From NCBI GenBank assembly GCA_018714105.1, contig DVNW01000021.1:127900-164224 (forward strand): 36,325 bases of DNA, written 5' to 3'. Both the position numbers and the translations under genes were made by a program. This document shows positions 23,223 through 31,502 of this stretch, piece by piece. This DNA is from Candidatus Faecicola pullistercoris (GTDB taxonomy: Bacteria > Bacillota > Clostridia > Christensenellales > CAG-917). Under the pieces are notes generated by a model, which saw only the letters and a list, made by a program, of their open reading frames with translations, did no database searches and was not told where the DNA came from. How positions within the stretch are numbered: the first letter of the stretch is position 1; each line of letters opens with the position of its first letter.

Positions 23223-24122
23223 ATGTTTAATTTCAGAGCCGCATTAAAACTGCTGGGGTTTGAAAAACGCGACGGAAGCATCGAATACGCAAAGTCTCTT
23301 CTGGGGCTTAACGCCGAACCTAAAAAACCAAAGGAAGGAGAGGTGCAGTGCGTGGTCTGCGGCAAGTCCATGCCGCCCGAAGCGGTGGCCGAATTCGACC
23401 ATAAATGCGCCGATTGCGTCGAAAACGAGTTTGAAAAGAAACAAAGGCAGTTTATAAAAAAAATATTCTACGTGCTGGTGGTGTCGCTGATCGCCATAGT
23501 TTTTTATTATACGATTTTTAAGCTTGTATTGGGCGACCGTCTGGAAGAAATAAGACAGATACCCGTGGCGGGGAAGTTTTTCAGGGACAGTTTTCTGTTT
23601 TTTGTTATAGAACTCGTCGTATTTTCAATGATTGTCATAAAATATTTCAGCGCGGAAAAGCGCGGCGAGAAAAAATCGCAGCTTATAGCCGCTTCGGTGC
23701 TGATGTGCGTCGCGCTGTTTATGATGACGCTTTGGCTGGGCGACCGCGGCGCAATCGCATACGACTTTGTCCTGTTGGCTGCAATACTTGTATTTTTGAC
23801 ATTGATTGTGTCAAAAAACAGAATAATGCGCAGCCGTATAAAAAAATACAAACAAAATAGCATTCTTTATATCTTCGACCTCGCCGATACTCCTCTTGAA
23901 GGGCAGGCGTATAAGGAAAGCCTGGAAAAATACAGAGAGTCTGTAGCCCGTCGCGCGCAGCTGCAAAGGGAAAATAAATCGGCGGAACTTGTCTTTTCGC
24001 CGGTGATTTATGCCGACGGAACGGGAGAGGTAACGGATAAATGCGTTTACGACGAACTGGGCAGCGAAGTTACACCGGTCTTGTCAACCGATTGCGCCGT
24101 CGACCCGGATTTCGCGATATAA
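23223..24122 (+). CDS. Zinc-finger membrane protein of unknown function
   Basis: I do not recognise a family for this 299-residue protein. An N-terminal region of about 40 residues precedes a likely zinc site with Cys43, Cys46, Cys62 and Cys65 (CVVC and CADC). Four hydrophobic segments follow at about residues 81-100, 122-141, 153-171 and 179-197. A charged cytoplasmic tail has a basic helix (SRIKKYKQN) and an acidic end. The next gene, a CDF cation exporter, starts 57 bases downstream with no terminator between, so they may be co-transcribed. A role in metal homeostasis would fit both the zinc site and the neighbour but is not shown. Confidence 0.68.
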   Translation: MFNFRAALKLLGFEKRDGSIEYAKSLLGLNAEPKKPKEGEVQCVVCGKSMPPEAVAEFDHKCADCVENEFEKKQRQFIKKIFYVLVVSLIAIVFYYTIFKLVLGDRLEEIRQIPVAGKFFRDSFLFFVIELVVFSMIVIKYFSAEKRGEKKSQLIAASVLMCVALFMMTLWLGDRGAIAYDFVLLAAILVFLTLIVSKNRIMRSRIKKYKQNSILYIFDLADTPLEGQAYKESLEKYRESVARRAQLQRENKSAELVFSPVIYADGTGEVTDKCVYDELGSEVTPVLSTDCAVDPDFAI

Positions 24123-24178
24123 ATTTTCAGACCACGTTCAGCCCGGGGATTTATACCCCCGCCGTAAGGAATATATTT

Positions 24179-25354
24179 ATGTACAAATTCATCAAAAGCA
24201 GATTTATCAGGAATTACGACAAAACTTCGGATCCTTCCGTAAGGGTGAGGTACGGCATCGTTGCGGGAATTTTCGGTATTGTTACGAACGTCGTGCTTTT
24301 CGTGTTTAAAATTCTGGCAGGCGTACTGTCGGGCAGTATTTCCGTTGTCGCAGACGCAGTCAACAACCTCTCGGACGCGGGTTCGTCGGTAGTAACGGTG
24401 CTGGGGTTCAGGCTCAGCGGCCGTCCCGCCGACGCCGAACACCCTTACGGTCACGCGCGTTACGAGTATATAACGGGATTTATCGTTTCTCTTATCGTGC
24501 TTATCATAGGCATACTGTTGATGAAGTCATCAATCGACAAAATCATAAACCCGTCGCCCGTGGAAACGGGAGTTTGGACCTTCGTCGTGCTGGGAGTGGC
24601 CATTGCAGGCAAACTCTGGCAGGGCGGACTTTATAAAAATTTCGGTAAAAGCATAGATTCCGCCGCGCTGAAAGCGGCTTCCGCCGACAGCAGAAACGAC
24701 GTAATAAGCACTGCCGCCGTACTGATATCAGTAACAATAGCCGCATTCAGGCCCGACGTTATGCTTGACGGTTACATCGGAGGGCTGGTATCTTTGTTTA
24801 TAATGGTTTCGGCGCTTAAAATGATAAAGGATACTTTAAATCCTCTTCTGGGCGTGCCTCCCGAACCCGAACTTGTCAAAATGATATGCAGCAAGGTGAT
24901 GTCGTACGACGGCGTGCTGGGAATTCACGACCTTATCGTGCACAGCTACGGGCCTTCGTATTGCTTTGCCACCTTGCACGTGGAAGTGGACGCGAAAGTC
25001 GATATTATGGTAACGCACGACCTTATCGACAATATCGAAAGGGAATTTAACGAGAAAGAACACATATTTATGGTCATACACATGGACCCTATAGTTACCG
25101 ACGATCCCGAAATCAACAACTTGCGCGACAGTATTTCGGAATTCGTAAAGCAGGCCGTTTCGCCCGAGTGTACGATACACGATTTAAGGCTTGTAAGAGG
25201 CGTTACTCACACAAACGTGCTTTTCGACGTTGTAGTGCCTTACGGAATAGGTAAGGACAAAAAACAAATAACGGATATGCTGACAGACAGATTCCGCACC
25301 CCCGAAAACAATTATTATTTTGTAATAAATATAGACAATAAATATACCGCCTGA
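24179..25354 (+). CDS. Cation diffusion facilitator (CDF) metal exporter
   Basis: The ATG at 24179 is chosen because AAGGA lies eight bases upstream; the longer ORF overlaps the previous gene. The 391-residue protein has six transmembrane segments with metal-site motifs VVADAVNNLSDAGSS (Asp59, Asp66) in TM2 and ASADSRNDVIS in TM5, and RLSGRPADAEHPYGHARYEY between TM2 and TM3. Long C-terminal CDF domains follow (about 210-390), longer than the usual 300-residue CDF. DNNxxD-type TM2 sites occur in Mn2+-exporting clades, so Mn2+ or Zn2+/Fe2+ export is plausible; the ion cannot be decided by eye. A bidirectional terminator follows. Confidence 0.9.
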   Translation: MYKFIKSRFIRNYDKTSDPSVRVRYGIVAGIFGIVTNVVLFVFKILAGVLSGSISVVADAVNNLSDAGSSVVTVLGFRLSGRPADAEHPYGHARYEYITGFIVSLIVLIIGILLMKSSIDKIINPSPVETGVWTFVVLGVAIAGKLWQGGLYKNFGKSIDSAALKAASADSRNDVISTAAVLISVTIAAFRPDVMLDGYIGGLVSLFIMVSALKMIKDTLNPLLGVPPEPELVKMICSKVMSYDGVLGIHDLIVHSYGPSYCFATLHVEVDAKVDIMVTHDLIDNIEREFNEKEHIFMVIHMDPIVTDDPEINNLRDSISEFVKQAVSPECTIHDLRLVRGVTHTNVLFDVVVPYGIGKDKKQITDMLTDRFRTPENNYYFVINIDNKYTA

Positions 25355-25360
25355 AAATAA

Positions 25361-25386
25361 AAAAGGCACCCTGACGGGTGCCTTTT
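25361..25386. terminator. Bidirectional terminator after CDF gene
   Basis: AAAAGGCACCC (25361-25371) and GGGTGCCTTTT (25376-25386) form an eleven-pair stem with a TGAC loop. On the minus strand a long T-run follows, serving the convergent gene. Confidence 0.88.
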
Positions 25387-25395
25387 CATATACGG

Positions 25396-26949
25396 TTATT
25401 CTTCGTCGTCCTCGCCGACGCCGTCCTTTACTTCCTCGGCGTTAAGGTCGGAAACTTCCTCGTCCTCGTCGGGGTTGTACGAACCCGTGTCAATCATGGA
25501 CAGGGATACCCGCTGTTTGGTTTCGGCCTTGGGTGCCTCGACGGGCTTGGGAAGAGATTTGAGCATTATATTCTCGATATTTTCAAAGAAAGTGTTTATC
25601 ATTTCTTCGCCGACGCCTTTATCGGGCAACATTGTTACCGACAGCTCGGAATTGAAAATGAATTTGTAATAGAGTTCCTTAATGAATTTGGAAGTGTCGA
25701 GATTCTTCGGCGGCTTGACGAGCAGGCAACCCATATCGGCTTTGGCTCCCTTCTGGAATACCAAAGTAAATTTTCCGCATTTGACGATATTCTGCCCCTT
25801 CATATAGCTGTCTTTGATAAACTCGCCGTCGATATCGTAGTGGGAGAGGGGTTTGGGCTCGCGCAATATATCCGTTTTGGTCTGCTGCATAACGGCAATC
25901 TGATAAGCCGTGTCGATAAGCCATTTGACCACTTTGGGCGGAAGATTTCTGAGCTCGCTGAAACAGAACCATACGGGGCCTGCGGGGAAGTTGCTGTCTT
26001 CCAGAGCCTTGAAAACTTCGTTGAGTTTTACGGCGGCGTCGGGGAAACATTTGATTGAAACTTTATAGCAGTCTTTGCCTTCCCTTATCATCATAAAGGA
26101 TTTGGCGCCGTATTTGAAAGTCCAGTTGATTGCGCCGCGCTTTTTGATTGTAACGATGCCTTTTTTAGTCATGGCGTAGGAACAGATTTCCTTGGCCGTC
26201 ATCGTGTTCTGAGTCCGTTGAGTTTTAAGAATCTCGTCGAACTTGGTATTGCCGGACATATTGGTCTGGATAATATCGAGGTCGGTAGCGCCCAGTTTTT
26301 CGAGCACTTTGATTTTTTCGTCGTATTTGATAACTTCCGCATAAAGACCGCCGTTGATTTCCTCGAGGTCGGTTTTGTTGTATTTATCGAAGTTGATGGG
26401 CGTTGCGTCAACCTCGATTTTTGCGGGTTTATATTCGCTTTCGTCGGGAATGGGAACAAGCACCTCGGGAGCGTCGCTTTCGGTTTCGGCCACCTCGGTA
26501 ACCTGCTTGATTTCCTGAATGACGACGTTCTTTTTAAAGGCGGGCATGAAAATAACGATCAGAGTAAGTACTGCCTGAACGGCCAGAGGGGCAAGAGCCG
26601 CGTAGTCCTTTAAGAAAGGAATATAAGTAACGAGATCTATTACTTTAATATAATCGAGCACCGCTATGGCAATAAGGCCGAGCGATACAACAGCCGCAAA
26701 AATCCTGAATACGATAATTCCCGCCGAATTGTCGCGAGGCTTTTTCTGCTCAGCGGGACTTTGAGAGTTTTGCTGCTCGGAAACTTCTTCGCCGGATTTT
26801 TTTGCGCGCCTGCTTTTATTGTTTTTGACAGGTTCGATTATTTTGACCTCGGGCCCTTCGTTTACGGGCTTACCGTCGGCCGCGATTGCCGGATTGCTGA
26901 CTTCGGTTTCGGCGGAAGCGGATTCCGCAGATAAAGTTTTTTTAGCCAT
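25396..26949 (-). CDS. Large unrecognised two-helix membrane protein
   Basis: This 517-residue protein has a low-complexity cytoplasmic N-terminus (about 1-72, rich in Ala, Glu, Lys), two hydrophobic segments (about 77-98 and 115-138), and a long soluble C-terminal region ending in an acidic tail (DEDEEVSDLNAEE and GEDDEE). The stretch around residues 265-345 (YKVSIKCFPDAAVKLNEVF, then VVKWLIDTAYQIA) weakly resembles the MmcQ/YjbR double-wing fold; I would not call it on that alone. It is the only gene of its unit, with a promoter at 27062-27090, divergent from the pilus operon. The function is unknown. Confidence 0.7.
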   Translation of the reverse strand: MAKKTLSAESASAETEVSNPAIAADGKPVNEGPEVKIIEPVKNNKSRRAKKSGEEVSEQQNSQSPAEQKKPRDNSAGIIVFRIFAAVVSLGLIAIAVLDYIKVIDLVTYIPFLKDYAALAPLAVQAVLTLIVIFMPAFKKNVVIQEIKQVTEVAETESDAPEVLVPIPDESEYKPAKIEVDATPINFDKYNKTDLEEINGGLYAEVIKYDEKIKVLEKLGATDLDIIQTNMSGNTKFDEILKTQRTQNTMTAKEICSYAMTKKGIVTIKKRGAINWTFKYGAKSFMMIREGKDCYKVSIKCFPDAAVKLNEVFKALEDSNFPAGPVWFCFSELRNLPPKVVKWLIDTAYQIAVMQQTKTDILREPKPLSHYDIDGEFIKDSYMKGQNIVKCGKFTLVFQKGAKADMGCLLVKPPKNLDTSKFIKELYYKFIFNSELSVTMLPDKGVGEEMINTFFENIENIMLKSLPKPVEAPKAETKQRVSLSMIDTGSYNPDEDEEVSDLNAEEVKDGVGEDDEE

Positions 26950-26981
26950 AATATGTCTCCCGAAAAAATTTAAAGATTGCG

Positions 26982-27020
26982 TTTTTTAAAATTCGGCCGT
27001 GCGATTTTTAAATTCGGCCG
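26982..27020. repeat. Two direct repeats in the leader of the 26.9 kb gene
   Basis: TTTTTTAAAATTCGGCCG (26982-26999) and TTTTTAAATTCGGCCG (27005-27020) repeat with a 21-22 bp period, about two helical turns. They lie between the minus-strand promoter and the ATG of the gene at 25396-26949. Confidence 0.55.
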
Positions 27021-27061
27021 AGTAAATTTGCGTAAAGTCGACATGTATGCCGATTAATGAG

Positions 27062-27090
27062 ATTATATCGCAAAGCTATTTGCAAGTCAA
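27062..27090 (-). promoter_or_regulatory. Promoter for the large unknown membrane gene
   Basis: On the minus strand, TTGACT (27090-27085) and TATAAT (27067-27062) have a 17-bp spacer, leaving a leader of about 105 nt. Confidence 0.75.
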
Positions 27091-27451
27091 TAATTTGCGG
27101 ACAAAAAATTTTTTCGGAGGCCTCTTCGTCATGCGATTTCCGGCGCGTAAAGGCAAAGCGGTTTAATGGCGGAAAAAAATTTTTCCGTTCGTTTAGGCGC
27201 GCACTTGACGCAATATGCACTTTAACAAAACTTTTACGGATGTTAAAACCTCTTTTTTGTTATACACGTTTTTCCTGCAACGCGTACGGGCATGTTTCAG
27301 GAAGAAAAAACGGTCCGAGGCGGTAAAAAAAGGCGTATTCGGCCGTGTGGAAAATTATTTCGGGAAGTCAAATTATTTACTATTTTCTGGAAAAAGTTTT
27401 AAATTTTTTTCAATGCGGATTTATTTTTCCGCTAAAAATTTAAAATAGTAA

Positions 27452-27480
27452 TTGCATATGGAGTTTATAAGTGATATAAT
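27452..27480 (+). promoter_or_regulatory. Promoter for pilCMNO
   Basis: TTGCAT at 27452-27457 and TATAAT at 27475-27480 have a 17-bp spacer. GAGGGGTAA lies before the pilC ATG at 27549. Confidence 0.72.
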
Positions 27481-27548
27481 TATTTTACGATTATATTAGG
27501 TTTCGCCGTTTCTCTGTTCGGATTCGGCGGACGCCCGAGGGGTAATTT

Positions 27549-28739
27549 ATGCAAAAATATTCTTATAAGGCTTTATCTTCGGACGGCAAAGTACATAGAG
27601 GCATTATCGCCGCTACCGACGAGGACGATTTCAATAAAGTCGTTGCCGATAAGGGTCTGCGGGTTTTTTGGGTTAAGGTTTACGGAAAGAAAGAAACCTC
27701 TTCGGTCAAAAAACTGGACCTTGTAATGGTAATGACTTTTTGTCGTCAGCTGTCCTCCATGCTTACGGCGGGTCTTCCGCTTTCGAAGTCTCTCGAAATG
27801 CTTTACGAACGTACGGACAAACCCAAGCTGAAAAACGCGCTTGCGGCCTTGTTCGAGGGCGTTCAGAAAGGTCAGTCGCTTGCCGAGTCCATGGCCGAGA
27901 TGGGCAACGCTTTCCCGCCCTTGCTGATCAGCATGATAAAAGCGGGGGAGATGAGCGGCCAGCTCGAAGATACTCTTACCAAAATGGCCGACCATTACGA
28001 AAAGCAGAAAAAGCAGGCGTCGCAGGTCAAGTCGGCAACTTCGTATCCCAAAATGCTGGGCATAGTACTTGTTCTGGTAACGGTGGCCATGATAAAGTTC
28101 ATTCTGCCTAGAATGGTGGACGTTTTGCCGGAAGGGACAGCCGTTCCGGGGCCGACCAAAGTGCTGATGGCTCTCGATACTTTTCTCACCAATAATTTCG
28201 TAATTATCATAGCGCTTGTATTCGGAATTTTCATCGTGCTGCCCATAGTGCGTAAAATCGAAGCGGTGGATTTGTTTTTGGGCCGTCTGAAAATTTATCT
28301 GCCCATCGTAGGCAAGCTCAGGCGTCAGATTTATACTTCGACTTTCGCGAGTTCGCTTTATACGCTTTCAAGCAACGGCGTTCCGCTTCTCGACGCCATG
28401 AACATGTGTTCCGAAATGATGGGCAACTCATTTATCAGTCTGCAACTCGACGGGGCGATAGAGGCTATACGCCGCGGCGAGTCCATATCGGCATCGCTGC
28501 AATCGATAGAGGCCTTCGACCCCTTGCTAATGACGATGATATTCGTAGGAGAGGAATCGGGTTCGCTGGATCTCATACTCAAACAGACTGCCGAATATTT
28601 CGAAAACGAAGCTTCCGAAGCAATTAAAGGCATGACATCGCTTATCAATCCTTTGATGACGCTTGTCATGGCGGTGGTAATCGGCTTTGTGCTTATAGCG
28701 ATACTGATGCCGATGTTCTCGCTTTACGATTCATATTAA
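27549..28739 (+). CDS. pilC: Type IV pilus inner-membrane platform protein PilC (GspF family)
   Basis: This 396-residue protein has the two tandem GspF domains of the platform protein: FCRQLSSMLTAGLPLSKSLEML and FASSLYTLSSNGVPLLDAM start each copy, and GEMSGQLEDTL and GEESGSLDLIL are the matching loops. Three transmembrane segments are seen (about residues 168-190, 215-238 and 365-388). PilC anchors the PilB motor at the membrane and passes rotation or force to pilin assembly. It opens the operon pilC-pilM-pilN-pilO; gaps between genes are 11-23 bases. Confidence 0.95.
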   Translation: MQKYSYKALSSDGKVHRGIIAATDEDDFNKVVADKGLRVFWVKVYGKKETSSVKKLDLVMVMTFCRQLSSMLTAGLPLSKSLEMLYERTDKPKLKNALAALFEGVQKGQSLAESMAEMGNAFPPLLISMIKAGEMSGQLEDTLTKMADHYEKQKKQASQVKSATSYPKMLGIVLVLVTVAMIKFILPRMVDVLPEGTAVPGPTKVLMALDTFLTNNFVIIIALVFGIFIVLPIVRKIEAVDLFLGRLKIYLPIVGKLRRQIYTSTFASSLYTLSSNGVPLLDAMNMCSEMMGNSFISLQLDGAIEAIRRGESISASLQSIEAFDPLLMTMIFVGEESGSLDLILKQTAEYFENEASEAIKGMTSLINPLMTLVMAVVIGFVLIAILMPMFSLYDSY

Positions 28740-28762
28740 TTTAGTGACAGAGGGACGGAAAA

Positions 28763-29671
28763 ATGATACATTTTTATCTGAACAGTGAAAAGTTAAAGGC
28801 AATGTCGGCAAATGCCGGAAAGAAGAAAATCAAGGTTACCAAAATATACGACCTGGATTTCCCCAACGAGTTTCTCAACGACCCCGACCAGGATAAGCTT
28901 GACGTAAAGCTTACCGAGGCAATGCTGAACATAATCCGCGCGGGGGACATAAAATCCAAAACGGCCTCTTTCGTGGTAGACCATTCCAAGATACCTTTCA
29001 GAGAGATGTTACTGCCCGCCGGTACGCCGGCAAAACTTTCGCCGATAATAAAGGGCGAACTGTTTACCGACAAGAAGATGGCCGAGGCCAACACGGTGGA
29101 TTATATCGAAGTGGAGCGCAACGTCAATCAGGACAAGCAGAGCCGCGTTCTGGTAACTTATATGGATAACACCATAATAGACAACCTCAAAAAGTGTTGT
29201 AAGGACGTGGGCATGGGGCTTAAAAGCATCAATATTCAGCAGAACTGTCTTACCAAGCTGGTAAACTTTATGAAAGAAGAGCTGCCCGAAAACTTTATGC
29301 TTGTGGATTACAGGGTTACTTACACGACCACTTATCTGTTTTCTAAGGGCGAGCACATCTTTTCTATGACGAAGTCCATCTTTTCGGTACCGAGCGAATC
29401 TTTCGCGAACGAAACGGCCTTTTTCATAAACGATATAAGTTTGCAGCTGTCGGACGCAATGTCGTTCTTCCTGTCCAAGTACGACAACGCGAGATTCGAT
29501 ACGATATTCGTAACGGGGAGCACCTTCCTGTTCGAGCCCTGCCTGCCGCAGATATCGTCCATGCTTAACCGCACCGTAAAATTATTGCCTAAACCCGAAA
29601 AAATCGAAGGCGTAGGTATACACGAATTCAACGATTACAGCAGCCTTATCGGCAGCCTTGTTAAGAAGTGA
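28763..29671 (+). CDS. pilM: Type IV pilus assembly protein PilM (actin-like)
   Basis: This 302-residue protein is divergent PilM. It has the length and place expected between pilC and pilN, a central region FMLVDYRVTYTTTYLFSKGE resembling the phosphate-binding strand-turn-strand of actin-like ATPases, and DTIFVTGSTFLFEPCLPQIS as the adenosine motif. PilM is a cytoplasmic protein that binds the N-terminus of PilN and links it to PilB. The neighbour PilN begins KTDINFIVSQK, which resembles the conserved INLLP motif PilM recognises. Key acidic residues of the ATPase seem weak, so nucleotide use is uncertain. Confidence 0.8.
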   Translation: MIHFYLNSEKLKAMSANAGKKKIKVTKIYDLDFPNEFLNDPDQDKLDVKLTEAMLNIIRAGDIKSKTASFVVDHSKIPFREMLLPAGTPAKLSPIIKGELFTDKKMAEANTVDYIEVERNVNQDKQSRVLVTYMDNTIIDNLKKCCKDVGMGLKSINIQQNCLTKLVNFMKEELPENFMLVDYRVTYTTTYLFSKGEHIFSMTKSIFSVPSESFANETAFFINDISLQLSDAMSFFLSKYDNARFDTIFVTGSTFLFEPCLPQISSMLNRTVKLLPKPEKIEGVGIHEFNDYSSLIGSLVKK

Positions 29672-29683
29672 GGGGACTAAAAT

Positions 29684-31489
29684 ATGAAGAATTCGAAGAA
29701 AACAGACATTAACTTTATCGTCAGCCAGAAGCTGGGCGCGAAGCAGAACCAATCGTTTTCGTTCGAGCTGATACTCGTAATGGCGGTTGTGGTAATAATC
29801 GTGCTGATGGGCTATCTGTACTTTGACGCGTGGTGGAGCAACAACTCTATCGAGAACGAAATCCGCAAAATATACGGCGCGGACATGAAAGAGGAAATAA
29901 CCGCGGGCGATACCGGATTGATAGCGATAACGGTAAACGAAAGCGGCTATCAGCATCTTGTTAATCTGAAAGCCCAGCGGGACGAACTCAAATTGCAGCT
30001 GGAAGAGCTGAAATCCGCCAACGACGCCGCTCTTGCCGAAATAGAATTACAGGCCGAGCATCTCGTAATTCTTTATACCGAGGCGTCGGCGTCAAACGTA
30101 ACTTTGCAATCGCTGTCGCTTAACGGCAATACGCTTACCATAAGCGGCGTTACGAACCTGGATCAGAATCTGTTCAATTTCATCAGGTCGCTTGAAAGCG
30201 GCGTGCCCGGAAGCACCGGTCTTGTGAACAGCGAATGGATGACCTACATACCTCAGTCTTTCTCGTCGCCGATAAAGGAATGGACCATAGCGGTAACGCT
30301 GCTGTCGCCCGCAATGACGGACCACGCCGCCATATCGGTAGCCAACATCAAGGCGGAAGCGGCGGACATAGCCACCGATATAAGGAGCATAACGAGAGTC
30401 AGCACGGGTTCGATGAACCTTGCCGGCATAATGCAGAGGCTTGAAAGCGACTACGGCAGAGAAATAGCGGTAACTGGCGCGAATATCGGCAAACTGTTGG
30501 GCGAGCATTCGATATACACGCTTACCTTTACTCGCGGAACCGAGGGCAAGTACAGCAGTATCAGGATAGAAAGCGCGGATACGGGCGCTAACGGCGCGGA
30601 CGCGGTAAACGTTGACATAGGCGTGGCCGTTACGGACGAGGTACTTGCCGAATACGCCGCCGCCGAAAAAGCCGAAATTAAAATGCAGCTGCAAGCGATA
30701 GCCGGTAGCGGTACCACGTCGGAAAGCGGCATTAAGCAAGCTCTTTCGGCAAAGCATTACGTGATCGACGGCAATTCCGTACACGGCAGTTACGGCGATT
30801 ACACGCTTGTATACCTGGTAGCGACGGCCGACGCGGCAGGCACGGTAACGATTGACGGCGAAAGCGTCGAGATAACCGGCCCGATAACGGACGCCGCGGC
30901 GTACGTACGCGCAGAGGCCGAGGAGATAGCCGAGGCTCTGGCCGCAATAGCGTATGACAAACTCTACGAGCAGGCGGACATAATCAAAGCGCTTGATGAT
31001 AATTATTTCTACGTCATAACGGATACGACGGGCGCGGTAAGCACAGTCAAGGGCAGTTACAGCGATTACAAACTGACTTACGGCGAAGCTACCGATAAAG
31101 ACGCGGGTACGGTAACGGTTGAAAGCGTTGCGGCAGGCGCCGACGGAGATAACGCGATAAGAGTGGAAATCCGCAAGAAACTTACGCTCAGCGAACTTGC
31201 GGCCATAGTACGCGCCGAAGCCGAGGCGATTGCGCTGAGTCTCAAAGCGGCGGGGCAGGCGGCGATAGCCGAAGGCGAAACCTTCGGGCAGGCCGAGGCC
31301 GAAGCCTTGCTGGCCGACGAAGGATACGTAGCCGACAGCACAACCGACGGAGCATACGTGGGCCTGTGCGGATATTCGTCGTATAAAGTAACGGTGTCGG
31401 AAAGCGACACGGCGATTACCGTCAGGGTGGAAAGCACTGCGCGCGGCGCGTCGGGCTACGACGCAATAGTAGCCACGGTAGCCAAATAA
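29684..31489 (+). CDS. pilN: PilN-like alignment protein fused to four C-terminal repeats
   Basis: This 601-residue protein starts with a PilN-like module: KKTDINFI, a single transmembrane segment (about 29-47), a coiled coil (about 92-125, KAQRDELKLQLEELKSANDA) and a ferredoxin-like fold to about 210. Normal PilN is about 200 residues. Residues 214-601 instead form four degenerate repeats of 85-103 residues (about 214-316, 317-401, 402-501, 502-601), each beginning with a helix rich in Ala and Glu (AxVRAEAEEIA) and ending in a beta-rich block containing SDYKLTY or GDYTLVY. The topology places the repeats outside the cell membrane. There is no frameshift or low-quality break. The function of the extra part is unknown. 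Confidence 0.82.
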   Translation: MKNSKKTDINFIVSQKLGAKQNQSFSFELILVMAVVVIIVLMGYLYFDAWWSNNSIENEIRKIYGADMKEEITAGDTGLIAITVNESGYQHLVNLKAQRDELKLQLEELKSANDAALAEIELQAEHLVILYTEASASNVTLQSLSLNGNTLTISGVTNLDQNLFNFIRSLESGVPGSTGLVNSEWMTYIPQSFSSPIKEWTIAVTLLSPAMTDHAAISVANIKAEAADIATDIRSITRVSTGSMNLAGIMQRLESDYGREIAVTGANIGKLLGEHSIYTLTFTRGTEGKYSSIRIESADTGANGADAVNVDIGVAVTDEVLAEYAAAEKAEIKMQLQAIAGSGTTSESGIKQALSAKHYVIDGNSVHGSYGDYTLVYLVATADAAGTVTIDGESVEITGPITDAAAYVRAEAEEIAEALAAIAYDKLYEQADIIKALDDNYFYVITDTTGAVSTVKGSYSDYKLTYGEATDKDAGTVTVESVAAGADGDNAIRVEIRKKLTLSELAAIVRAEAEAIALSLKAAGQAAIAEGETFGQAEAEALLADEGYVADSTTDGAYVGLCGYSSYKVTVSESDTAITVRVESTARGASGYDAIVATVAK

Positions 31490-31502
31490 GGAGGACGCGG
31501 AT

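Larger units (their letters stand above)
26950..27548. other. 600-bp AT-rich divergent regulatory region before the pilus operon
   Basis: No convincing gene is seen; short ORFs here have low-complexity products and no start signals. It contains the minus-strand promoter (27062-27090), the pilus promoter (27452-27480), A-tracts including AAAAAATTTTTT at 27103-27114, a near-perfect palindrome CGGAAAAA/TTTTTCCG at 27170-27187, and three copies of ATTCGGCCG (26991, 27012, 27337). The A-tracts would bend DNA, which often marks promoter regions bound by regulators. Confidence 0.5.

Noticed and set aside
27057-27448. Short overlapping plus-strand ORFs before pilC
   Set aside because: Their products are low-complexity, they lack ribosome binding sites, and they overlap promoters and A-tracts.
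29684-31489. PilN extension caused by a frameshift or assembly fusion with a neighbour
   Set aside because: The frame is open throughout, the composition is even, the repeats resemble each other, and pilO follows normally with its own ribosome binding site.
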